From assembly GCA_002348825.1 (NCBI GenBank), contig DEBN01000014.1:1-15008 (forward strand): DNA of 15,008 nt, in the 5' to 3' direction. Every line of letters begins with the position of its first letter. The stretch's first letter is position 1. Under the pieces are notes generated by a model. That model searched no databases. It was not told the origin of the DNA and worked only from the letters and a program-made list of their open reading frames with translations. This DNA is from Gammaproteobacteria bacterium UBA2955 (GTDB lineage Bacteria > Pseudomonadota > Gammaproteobacteria > Pseudomonadales > Azotimanducaceae). The translations under genes and the position numbers were made by a program. Below are positions 1-6,689 of this stretch, one piece after another.

Positions 1-426
1 GCCACCGGAGATTTAGACGTTGACGCTCATCATATGGTTGAAGACGTTGGCATTGTGCTTGGTCAAGCGCTTCACGAAGCCACAGGGGATAAGAGCGGCC
101 TCACACGTTATGGACATGCTTATGTGCCGTTGGATGAAGCTTTGTCTCGGGTTGTGGTGGATTTATCCGGGCGCCCAGGGTTGTTCTACGATGTCGAATA
201 TACCCGTGGGCGAGTTGGTGATTTCGATCTCGATCTATTGCGGGAATTTTTCCAAGGCTTGGTTAACCATGGCATGTTGACGCTGCATTTGGATAACGTA
301 AAAGGCGAAAATGCCCATCATCAGGCTGAAACGCTGTTCAAGGCGTTTGGTCGCGCGTTGCGCATGGCGGTTGCGGTCGATCCACGTATGGGTAACGCCG
401 TGCCCTCTACCAAGGGCAGTCTGTAG
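1..426 (+). CDS. hisB: Imidazoleglycerol-phosphate dehydratase HisB, 3' part
   Basis: C-terminal 141 residues of HisB, which dehydrates imidazole glycerol phosphate to imidazole acetol phosphate in cytosolic histidine synthesis. The reading frame is open from base 1, so the gene starts outside the window. Visible family signatures are the manganese-binding DxHHxxED element (DAHHMVED, just after base 20), the second histidine pair in GENAHHQAE (around base 310), and the usual C-terminal PSTKG ending. It ends in TAG only 3 bases before the GTG of hisA, so the two are co-transcribed. The C-terminus is complete and normal. The fragment does not show whether the gene is the monofunctional form or fused to an N-terminal phosphatase; the monofunctional form is more likely in this gene order. 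Identification is firm. Confidence 0.96.
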   Translation, partial: ATGDLDVDAHHMVEDVGIVLGQALHEATGDKSGLTRYGHAYVPLDEALSRVVVDLSGRPGLFYDVEYTRGRVGDFDLDLLREFFQGLVNHGMLTLHLDNVKGENAHHQAETLFKAFGRALRMAVAVDPRMGNAVPSTKGSL

Positions 427-429
427 TCT

Positions 430-1167
430 GTGCAGCTGATTCCCGCCATAGATCTGAAACAAGGCCAATGTGTGCGGCTGCGTCAGGGCCGCATGGATGA
501 CGCAACTATATTTTCCAGCGATCCGGTTGCCATGGCAGAACATTGGCGGCGTGAAGGAGGTCTTAGATTACACATCGTAGACTTAGACGGGGCTTTTGCT
601 GGATTGCCAAAAAATCGCCAGCTGATTCAAAATATGGTCGCGGCCGTGGGCGATATGCCGGTTCAGGTTGGCGGTGGTGTGCGCACTCTGGAGGTGATTG
701 AAGCGTATCTGCAGGTAGGGGTCAGCCGCGTGATCGTCGGCACCAAGGCTATCGAAGATCCGCAGTTTTTAGTCAGGGCCGCAGAACGATTTCCAGAGCA
801 GATTTTGTTGGGGCTGGACGCACGAGACGGCGCTGTGGCGACACATGGATGGGATGCAGATTCTGGCGTTAGTGCGCTAGAGCTTGCGCGCGGTGCTGCT
901 GCGCTGCCGATCGCCGGAATCGTCTATACCGATATCGAACGTGACGGCATGATGTCCGGCGTCAATGTAGAAGCGACTGTTGCTTTAGCCCGGGATTCCG
1001 GTGTGGGTGTTGTGGCGTCTGGCGGTATCGCAACTCTGCACGATCTGCAGCGTCTCAAGGACGCTTTTGCCGAATGCCCCGAGCTGCTGTTAGGGGCGAT
1101 TACCGGCCGTGCTATCTACGAGGGCGACCTGTCAGTCAGTGCCGGACAGGCGCTGCTCGACGCCTAA
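430..1167 (+). CDS. hisA: ProFAR isomerase HisA
   Basis: 1-(5-phosphoribosyl)-5-[(5-phosphoribosylamino)methylideneamino]imidazole-4-carboxamide isomerase, a cytosolic TIM barrel that carries out the Amadori rearrangement before the HisF/HisH step. The 245 residues match the family length. The catalytic aspartates are visible as D8 (AIDLKQG) and D130 (LGLDARDG). Phosphate-binding loops appear at GGGVR (81-85) and ASGGI (196-200), and YTDIERDGM lies at 166-174. The start is GTG, 3 bases after the hisB stop; no better start fits, because the conserved QLIPAIDL follows at once. Normally hisH lies between hisB and hisA and hisF follows; neither is present. The last 36 bases overlap the 3' end of the opposing protease gene. 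Confidence 0.96.
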   Translation: MQLIPAIDLKQGQCVRLRQGRMDDATIFSSDPVAMAEHWRREGGLRLHIVDLDGAFAGLPKNRQLIQNMVAAVGDMPVQVGGGVRTLEVIEAYLQVGVSRVIVGTKAIEDPQFLVRAAERFPEQILLGLDARDGAVATHGWDADSGVSALELARGAAALPIAGIVYTDIERDGMMSGVNVEATVALARDSGVGVVASGGIATLHDLQRLKDAFAECPELLLGAITGRAIYEGDLSVSAGQALLDA

Positions 1168-2331
1168 GTCCATGTGTTTTAGTGCAGCGATTGCCGCATC
1201 TAGCCAGAGATCGGTATTCGCCGCGGCGCTGGCCTCTTTAATCAACACGTCGGGGTCGACGCCAACGTTATTTATGGCAAGACCTTGGGGTGAGAAGTAC
1301 TCGGCAGTGGTCAGCTTAATCGTCTGGCGGAGGCCAAGAGTAGGCATGAGTGTCTGCACCGAACCTTTACCAAAACTGCGAGCACCCACTAGGGTAGCGC
1401 GCCGATGATCGCGCAGGGCTGCGGCAACCACTTCGGCGGCAGAGGCCGAACCGCCATTAATCAGGACGGCGATCGGTCGGCCAGGCAATATGTCGCCCAG
1501 TGTGGCCCGGAAGTGTTGCTGCGCAGATTTGCCTCGACGCTTGCGCGTGGTGACGATTACCCCACGTTGCAGAAAAAGATCAGCTACAGCGATTGCTGAG
1601 CTGAGTAGACCGCCCGGATTATTGCGCAGATCTAAAATTAGTCCACGCACAGGAGAATCGTTATTAAGCCGCGTCAGGGCCGAAGCAAGCTCATCGGCAG
1701 TGCGCTGCTGAAATTTAGTTAATCGTGCGTGCACGACACCGGCCTCGAGCCTGCGCACAGTAGCGCTTGCAACGGTCAGCTGCGAGCGCACAACGCGGAT
1801 ATTGAGTGCCTGGGGGAAGTTTTCTCGTAACAGCGTCAGCTTGACCGCTGTGCCGGGCTCACCCTTAACAAGGCTTATAAGTTGATTCATATCTAGGTTC
1901 GCGGTTGGCATATCATCAACGGCCTGCAAGCGATCGCCGGTTTTGATGCCGGCGTGAAATGCCGGGCTGTCACTTATCAGGGCGATGATTTCGAATGTGT
2001 CGTCCCGCCGTTCTATCTCTATGCCAACGCCGCTGAAGGCACCCTCTGATTCCTGCCGCAGTTGCGCGAATTGTGAGGCATCTAACAACACTGAGTAGTT
2101 GTCTAGCTGCCCGAGCATGCCGTCTATCGCGCCTTGCGCCAGGGTATCCTCGTCTATGTCTTCAACGTAATGATCGCGTATTTGGTCAAGCGCTTGGGCT
2201 ATGTGGGACTGGGTTGCAGCCTCTTCGTGGTGCAGGTAGCGAAAAGTTACAACGCCGAGTAAGACGCCGCTAAGTACGCTTAGCAATAGGCAAAGTTGGG
2301 GAATCAAAGATGAGTTAGGGGTGCGTTCCAC
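1132..2331 (-). CDS. ctpA: S41 family C-terminal processing protease (CtpA-like)
   Basis: Carboxy-terminal processing serine protease of family S41A, probably anchored to or secreted across the inner membrane and acting in the periplasm. An N-terminal hydrophobic stretch (about 11-30) serves as signal or anchor. A PDZ domain follows at about 97-170 (GVGIEIE, then AGIKTGDRL) and the protease domain at about 195-365. The Ser-Lys catalytic pair is S297 (GGSASAAEV) and K322 (SFGKGSVQ), spaced 25 apart as in the family, with Q326 after it. The likely start is GTG, 15 bases after the envC stop; no clear ribosome-binding site is seen, so translation may be coupled to envC. In Pseudomonas-type genomes this gene also follows envC and gpmI. 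Its stop lies inside the 3' end of hisA. The family is certain; the exact start and substrate are not. Confidence 0.93.
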   Translation of the reverse strand: MERTPNSSLIPQLCLLLSVLSGVLLGVVTFRYLHHEEAATQSHIAQALDQIRDHYVEDIDEDTLAQGAIDGMLGQLDNYSVLLDASQFAQLRQESEGAFSGVGIEIERRDDTFEIIALISDSPAFHAGIKTGDRLQAVDDMPTANLDMNQLISLVKGEPGTAVKLTLLRENFPQALNIRVVRSQLTVASATVRRLEAGVVHARLTKFQQRTADELASALTRLNNDSPVRGLILDLRNNPGGLLSSAIAVADLFLQRGVIVTTRKRRGKSAQQHFRATLGDILPGRPIAVLINGGSASAAEVVAAALRDHRRATLVGARSFGKGSVQTLMPTLGLRQTIKLTTAEYFSPQGLAINNVGVDPDVLIKEASAAANTDLWLDAAIAALKHMDLGVEQRLSGTD

Positions 2332-2346
2332 AATGTATAGCCGTCG

Positions 2347-3495
2347 TTAGGGTTGCAGCCAAGAGGCGGGGTCTACCGCTTCACCTTGATAGCGCACCTC
2401 GAAATACAGTCCGCTTTGACTTTGGCCGCCGCTGGTGCCCGCCGTGGCCACGGCCTCACCACCCTCCACCCAGTCGCCAGGTTGCTTAAGTAAAGTGTCG
2501 GCGTTGCCGTAGAGCGTCATGTAACCGCTGCCGTGGTCTACGATGGCCATCAGACCAAAGCCTCTTAGCCATTCGGCAAACACTACGCGGCCCCGATATA
2601 CAGCCGTCACGGATGTACCGTCGCGAGCGTTGTAGTTTATGCCGTGCCATATGAGTTGCCCGGTAGCACGTTTAGCGCCGAAACGGTTCCGTTGTTTGCC
2701 ATTTACCGGCCTTGGCAGATTGCCCTTGGCAGCAGCAAAACCACTGCCGTCGAGCTCGCCTAAACGGGCACGCAATTGTTGCAACAGTGTTTGCAAACGT
2801 TCGCTGTCTGCGAGCAATTGACTGCGGGCCACTTCTTTGTCGGCGCTCTGTTGCTGCAGGTCTTCAATGGCGACCTGTCGCTCTTGGCGATTAGTGTTCA
2901 GTTCAGACTGGCGTTGGCGCAGCATTTGAGTCTGAATTTGCTTGAGCGCCAGTTGCTCGGCTAGGTCTTGTTCTGCTTCTTTGAGTGTTGTCAGAGTGCT
3001 GCTGTAGGCTGCAACCAAGTCGATACGTTGTGCGCTGAAGTAGCCGTGGTATCGAATCATTCTGTCAATCTTGGTTGGACTCCGGGTTTGCATCAAACTC
3101 TTTGCTAGGCTGCCGCCGCTCAAGCGATAAGCGGCTTGAATATGTGCCTTGATACCCGTGGTTTGCGCGTTACGCTGCTCGGTTAATTCGTCGATTTGCT
3201 CGCGAGTGGTGTCAATATTTCGCTGTTGCTCGGCGAGCGTGATGTCGCCGGCTTTGAGGTCGAGATTTAGTTTAGCGATATCGCGATCTAGATCGCGTAT
3301 TTGCATTTGTATGCGGTTCTGGATTTTTCCCGTCTCTGAAAACCATAGGTCTAGGGCATTAAGTTCGTCGACCGTATCCTGCAGTGCAGCGGCGGTTTCC
3401 GCTGCCGTAGCTTCAGCTGCGTTTAGTTCTTGTGTAGCGGCGGGTGCTTGAGCTAAGGCTAACAGGCAAAACAGAATACGGCAGCTCGAGTTCAA
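2347..3495 (-). CDS. envC: EnvC-like murein hydrolase activator
   Basis: Periplasmic activator of cell-division amidases, recruited to the septum by FtsEX in studied relatives. A short signal peptide (about 1-20, ending APAA) is followed by long coiled coils (about 22-117 and 170-247) and a C-terminal LytM/M23 domain (about 256-382). The metallopeptidase residues are degenerate. The usual HxGxD becomes WHGINYN (N287 where D is expected), and the final HxH is replaced by SGLYFEV (361-367), as in E. coli EnvC (PSLYFEI). It should therefore activate rather than cut murein. The start is taken as TTG, 7 bases after the gpmI stop. An in-frame stop lies a little upstream and the signal peptide begins directly after TTG, so this is the best choice although no clear ribosome-binding site is visible. 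Confidence 0.9.
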   Translation of the reverse strand: MNSSCRILFCLLALAQAPAATQELNAAEATAAETAAALQDTVDELNALDLWFSETGKIQNRIQMQIRDLDRDIAKLNLDLKAGDITLAEQQRNIDTTREQIDELTEQRNAQTTGIKAHIQAAYRLSGGSLAKSLMQTRSPTKIDRMIRYHGYFSAQRIDLVAAYSSTLTTLKEAEQDLAEQLALKQIQTQMLRQRQSELNTNRQERQVAIEDLQQQSADKEVARSQLLADSERLQTLLQQLRARLGELDGSGFAAAKGNLPRPVNGKQRNRFGAKRATGQLIWHGINYNARDGTSVTAVYRGRVVFAEWLRGFGLMAIVDHGSGYMTLYGNADTLLKQPGDWVEGGEAVATAGTSGGQSQSGLYFEVRYQGEAVDPASWLQP

Positions 3496-3502
3496 GTGCT
3501 TG

Positions 3503-5056
3503 TCAGGCGGTTTGTTTGATATCGTTTAATACCAACGACCGCCCGCTCATTTCGTCTGGAATCGGCAATTTCTTTAGGGCCAATAGTGTTGGCGCAACGT
3601 CCGCCAGAGTTCCATGATCAGCAAATTCGAAAACCTGTTTGCCTACATATAATAAGGGCACCGGATTTACAGTATGTGCGGTGTGTGCCTGATTAGTCTC
3701 GTGATCATGCATTTTCTCCACATTGCCGTGGTCCGCTGTGATCAGCATTTGGCCGTCTACTGCAGTAATCGCTTCGACCAATTGACCGATAGACACGTCC
3801 AACGTTTCCACTGCTGCAACTGATGCGCTCAAATCGCCACTATGCCCGACCATATCGCCGTTGGCGTAGTTGCAGATAATAGTGTCGTATTTACCACTGT
3901 GGACAGCTGCGACTAGTTCTTTGGTGATTGCGGCAGCACTCATTTGTGGTTGCAGGTCGTAAGTCGCAACGTTTGGCGAAGGGATCAATATTCGGTGTTC
4001 CCCGGCATACGGCTCTTCTCTGCCGCCGGAGAAAAAGAACGTCACGTGCGCGTATTTTTCAGTCTCGGCGATACGCAGTTGCGACAGATCGAGTTTTGCT
4101 AGGTATTCGCCTAGGGTGTTTTCTGGTCGTTCAGGCGCGAACGCACATGGTAGATCGATATCGTCAGCGTATTGGGTTAGCGTGGTAAAACGATTTAGCG
4201 TCACAAACGAGCGGCGTTGAAAGTCGTCGAAAGCGGGATCCGTCATGGCCCGTGTCAGTTGTCGTGCACGATCCGCACGAAAGTTCATAAATATTACGGC
4301 GTCATTCTCGTTCATTACCGTGGGCCGTTCTGAGTTGGCGTGAATGGCGGTCGGTTGTACGAATTCGTCGTCCTCGTCGCGTGCATAGGCAGCGGCCAAT
4401 GCCGCTGTGGCTGTTTCGGCGTGGAACGGCGCTTCGCCGCGCGCCACGGCATTGTATGCGCGCTCTTGACGGTCCCATCTGCGGTCTCGGTCCATGGCGA
4501 AGTAGCGTCCTGTGACGCTAGCTATTGTTCCGCAATTCAGTTCCGCAAACAGATCTTGGGCCTGTTCTAAAGAAGCCTTGGCACTGCGTGGCGGGGTGTC
4601 TCGACCATCCAGAAATGCATGCAAAAAAACGTTCTTTAAACCGTGCGCTGCAGCGTGCCGAATAAGTGCAAAAATATGTTGCTCGTGACTGTGCACTCCA
4701 CCGGGCGACAGCAAGCCCATAATGTGTAATGCCCCGTCGCTGTGGGTTACGGCATTCAGCGTTTCATTGATCTCAGTGTTTGCTGCGAACTCGCCGCTTT
4801 CGATTGCCCTGTTGATACGGCTCAAGTCTTGATAGATCACTCGCCCTGCGCCGAGTACTGTATGACCGACTTCAGAGTTGCCCATTTGCCCATCCGGTAA
4901 TCCCACGTCCTCACCAGAGCCTGAAATCAAGGTGCGTGGTCGGTTTTTCCATAGTGCGTCCCAGTTTGGAGTATGGGCTCGGGCGATGGCGTTGTCGGTG
5001 GCGTCTTCGCGATAACCGAAACCGTCGAGAATAACCAAGAGACTGACCTCAGACAT
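3503..5056 (-). CDS. gpmI: Cofactor-independent phosphoglycerate mutase
   Basis: 2,3-bisphosphoglycerate-independent phosphoglycerate mutase, the manganese-dependent alkaline-phosphatase-fold enzyme that interconverts 3- and 2-phosphoglycerate in glycolysis and gluconeogenesis. At 517 residues it has the usual length. Visible signatures are D11 in ILDGFG (metal), the phosphorylated serine S61 in QMGNSEVGH, the GRYFAMDRD substrate loop, and the late metal motifs TADHGN and HTAHT. The ATG start is supported by a GGAG ribosome-binding site 5-6 bases upstream. It is the first gene of a gpmI-envC-ctpA operon with gaps of 7 and 15 bases. The same gpmI-envC pairing occurs in E. coli (gpmM-envC), divergent from yibN as here. 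Identification is firm. Confidence 0.97.
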   Translation of the reverse strand: MSEVSLLVILDGFGYREDATDNAIARAHTPNWDALWKNRPRTLISGSGEDVGLPDGQMGNSEVGHTVLGAGRVIYQDLSRINRAIESGEFAANTEINETLNAVTHSDGALHIMGLLSPGGVHSHEQHIFALIRHAAAHGLKNVFLHAFLDGRDTPPRSAKASLEQAQDLFAELNCGTIASVTGRYFAMDRDRRWDRQERAYNAVARGEAPFHAETATAALAAAYARDEDDEFVQPTAIHANSERPTVMNENDAVIFMNFRADRARQLTRAMTDPAFDDFQRRSFVTLNRFTTLTQYADDIDLPCAFAPERPENTLGEYLAKLDLSQLRIAETEKYAHVTFFFSGGREEPYAGEHRILIPSPNVATYDLQPQMSAAAITKELVAAVHSGKYDTIICNYANGDMVGHSGDLSASVAAVETLDVSIGQLVEAITAVDGQMLITADHGNVEKMHDHETNQAHTAHTVNPVPLLYVGKQVFEFADHGTLADVAPTLLALKKLPIPDEMSGRSLVLNDIKQTA

Positions 5057-5091
5057 GTGCGCTCCAGCAAAGCAAACTGCGAAAGGCGCAT

Positions 5092-5121
5092 ATTATCAAA
5101 TTTTCAGCGATTGACTGTTGA
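5092..5121 (-). promoter_or_regulatory. Candidate sigma-70 promoter for gpmI-envC-ctpA
   Basis: On the minus strand TCAACA (-35, 4 of 6) and GATAAT (-10, 5 of 6) are separated by 18 bases and lie about 35 bases before the gpmI ATG. The position suits the first gene of the operon. Found by inspection only. Confidence 0.4.
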
Positions 5122-5194
5122 GGGTTAGGCGACACAGTCATTTTATTTGAGCAAATCCCTGACGGCGGCGTCCCGCATTAGGTGCGGCGATGTG

Positions 5195-5200
5195 TATACT
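5195..5200 (+). promoter_or_regulatory. Candidate -10 box for yibN-secB
   Basis: TATACT matches 5 of 6 consensus -10 positions and lies about 26 bases before the yibN ATG. No convincing -35 element is found 16-18 bases upstream, so the promoter may be weak or factor-dependent. An AAGGG ribosome-binding site follows at about 5215. Confidence 0.35.
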
Positions 5201-5226
5201 AGCCGCGCATTTTCAAGGGTCCGAAC

Positions 5227-5643
5227 ATGGAGCAACTGTTTACCTTTATTGGCAACCATCCGTTATTGGTGGGCGCGTTCGTCGTATTTTTGATTTTGTT
5301 CATTCGCAATGAAATGTCCCGCGGCGGGGCAGCGATCAGCTCGCAGAAACTGGTGCAATTGGTAAACAGCGAGAACGCGTTAGTGATCGATGTCCGAGAC
5401 GCAACTGAATACTCAGAAGGGCATATTGTGGACGCCGTTAATATCCCGTTTGCTAATTTCGAATCGCGTAGCGACGAGCTCAACAAGCATAAAGACAAAC
5501 CGCTTATCGTCGCCTGCAAAATGGGCCAGCATTCCGGATCTGTGGGTACGATACTGCGAAAAAAGGGCTTTACCAATGTGCTCCGGCTATCGGGCGGCAT
5601 GGCCGAATGGCGGGGACAGAACCTGCCGGTAGTTAAAACATGA
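5227..5643 (+). CDS. yibN: Membrane-anchored rhodanese-like sulfurtransferase (YibN family)
   Basis: A 138-residue protein with one N-terminal membrane segment (about 12-27) and a single rhodanese domain (about 37-138). The catalytic cysteine is C97 in the loop CKMGQHS. Other rhodanese marks are VIDVRDATEYSEGHI (about 53-67) and the C-terminal GGMAEWRG. It matches E. coli YibN in size and topology; the physiological sulfur acceptor of this family is not settled. The domain probably faces the cytoplasm, inferred from its position and family. The gene overlaps secB by 4 bases (ATGA), so translation is coupled. In related genomes grxC (glutaredoxin 3) lies between yibN and secB; here it is absent. 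Confidence 0.92.
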   Translation: MEQLFTFIGNHPLLVGAFVVFLILFIRNEMSRGGAAISSQKLVQLVNSENALVIDVRDATEYSEGHIVDAVNIPFANFESRSDELNKHKDKPLIVACKMGQHSGSVGTILRKKGFTNVLRLSGGMAEWRGQNLPVVKT

Positions 5644-6188
5644 GTGACCAAAACGAGGATAGAGGCGGCGGAGGTGAGGCGGCGGCACAGTCGAATGGGG
5701 CCGACCAAGCGCAGCTGCGCATCGAGCGTATTTTCCTCAAAGACGCTTCTTTCGAGTCGCCATCGTCGCCTGAAGTATTCCTACGCCAATGGCGACCGGA
5801 GCTAAAACTCGATATTAATACTCAGGCCAATCGGCTTGGCGAGAATCAGCATCAGGTTGTGTTAACCATTACTGTCACCGCTCAGCTTGAGGGCGGCATG
5901 GTCGGATTTATTGTCGAAGTGCAGCAGGGCGGTATTTTTTACATTGAAGGCGTTGATGACAATCAGCTTGCGCAGGTGTTAGGCATTGCCTGTCCGACTA
6001 CTTTATTCCCCTATCTGCGGGAGTCGATTGATGGGTTGGTCGTCAAGGGCGGTTTCCCACCTTTACAGCTTGCGCAGGTGAATTTCGAAGCCTTGTATGT
6101 GCAAGCCATGCGCCAACGGGCGGAACAGAATCAGTCGGCTGCCGCACCAGGCGTCGATTCCAACGACCCAGATCCGGTCACACACTAA
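5640..6188 (+). CDS. secB: Protein-export chaperone SecB
   Basis: Cytosolic tetrameric chaperone that keeps precursor proteins unfolded and hands them to SecA. The core (about residues 25-160) carries the family signatures, including IERIFLKDASFE, IACPTTLFPYLRE (about 116-128) and GGFPPLQLAQVNFEALY (about 137-153). At 182 residues it is longer than the usual 155-165 because of a Gly/Ala/Asn/Gln-rich N-terminal extension (about 1-24) and an acidic, proline-containing tail (about 162-182). Both extensions look disordered. The ATG overlaps the yibN stop by 4 bases; an internal start would need a non-ATG codon. It converges on trmL with a 10-base gap and no hairpin between them. The function is secure; a role for the extensions is unknown. 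Confidence 0.95.
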   Translation: MSDQNEDRGGGGEAAAQSNGADQAQLRIERIFLKDASFESPSSPEVFLRQWRPELKLDINTQANRLGENQHQVVLTITVTAQLEGGMVGFIVEVQQGGIFYIEGVDDNQLAQVLGIACPTTLFPYLRESIDGLVVKGGFPPLQLAQVNFEALYVQAMRQRAEQNQSAAAPGVDSNDPDPVTH

Positions 6189-6198
6189 ATCCAATGAG

Positions 6199-6660
6199 TT
6201 AACGCGCGCCGTCGAAGCCCTGTTGCCGCCAGGCCTCATAAACGGCTACGGCAACGGTATTGGACAGGTTCAAACTGCGCGACGCAGCCTGCATGGGTAA
6301 GCGCACTTTTTGCTCGCTTGGCCAATCATCCAGTAACCCCTGAGGTAAGCCTCGGGTTTCAGGCCCAAACAGCAGCACATCGGTTTGTGCATATTCGACG
6401 GCGGCGTAATTGCGTTGGGCCTTTGTGGTAAACGCAAACCAACGTGCGCCAGCTAAGGTGTTTTGACAAGCTTCTAAGTTTGGATGGCGCTGAACCTCTG
6501 CAAACTCATGATAGTCCAACCCTGCCCGTCTCAGGCGCTTGTCATCCCAGGCAAAGCCGAAGGGCTCGATCAAGTGCAGGGTCGCGCCGACGTTTGCGCA
6601 AAGACGGATGATATTGCCGGTGTTTTGCGGAATTTCCGGCTCGTATAGAACAATCTGCAT
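6199..6660 (-). CDS. trmL: tRNA (cytidine/uridine-34-2'-O)-methyltransferase TrmL
   Basis: SPOUT-class methyltransferase that 2'-O-methylates wobble nucleotide 34 of tRNA-Leu isoacceptors using S-adenosylmethionine. The 153 residues correspond along the whole length to E. coli TrmL. The SPOUT motifs are [13 protein letters not shown] (8-20), [11 protein letters not shown] (96-106) and [19 protein letters not shown] (128-146); the last two form the knotted cofactor site. The ATG lies 29 bases after the ntrC stop, so it may be the last gene of the ntrBC transcript. No strong ribosome-binding site is visible. The neighbouring secB and ntrC give no functional link. Identification is very secure. 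Confidence 0.96.
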   Translation of the reverse strand: MQIVLYEPEIPQNTGNIIRLCANVGATLHLIEPFGFAWDDKRLRRAGLDYHEFAEVQRHPNLEACQNTLAGARWFAFTTKAQRNYAAVEYAQTDVLLFGPETRGLPQGLLDDWPSEQKVRLPMQAASRSLNLSNTVAVAVYEAWRQQGFDGAR

Positions 6661-6689
6661 AGTACAAGGCTAAGTGCGCGCGCCGCGGG

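Noticed and set aside
2347..3495. envC product as an active M23 metallopeptidase
   Set aside because: The HxGxD aspartate and the HxH histidines are replaced (N287, GLY at 362-364), matching catalytically inactive EnvC activators.
5112..5156. TGACTG...CAGTCA and ATTTG-AG-CAAAT dyads between gpmI and yibN
   Set aside because: The arms are only 5-6 bases long and one has a long loop. They could be operators, but chance explains them equally well.
5199..5708. A 169-codon minus-strand reading frame across yibN
   Set aside because: It is antisense to the clearly recognisable rhodanese gene, has no family features and reaches into secB. It is a shadow frame.
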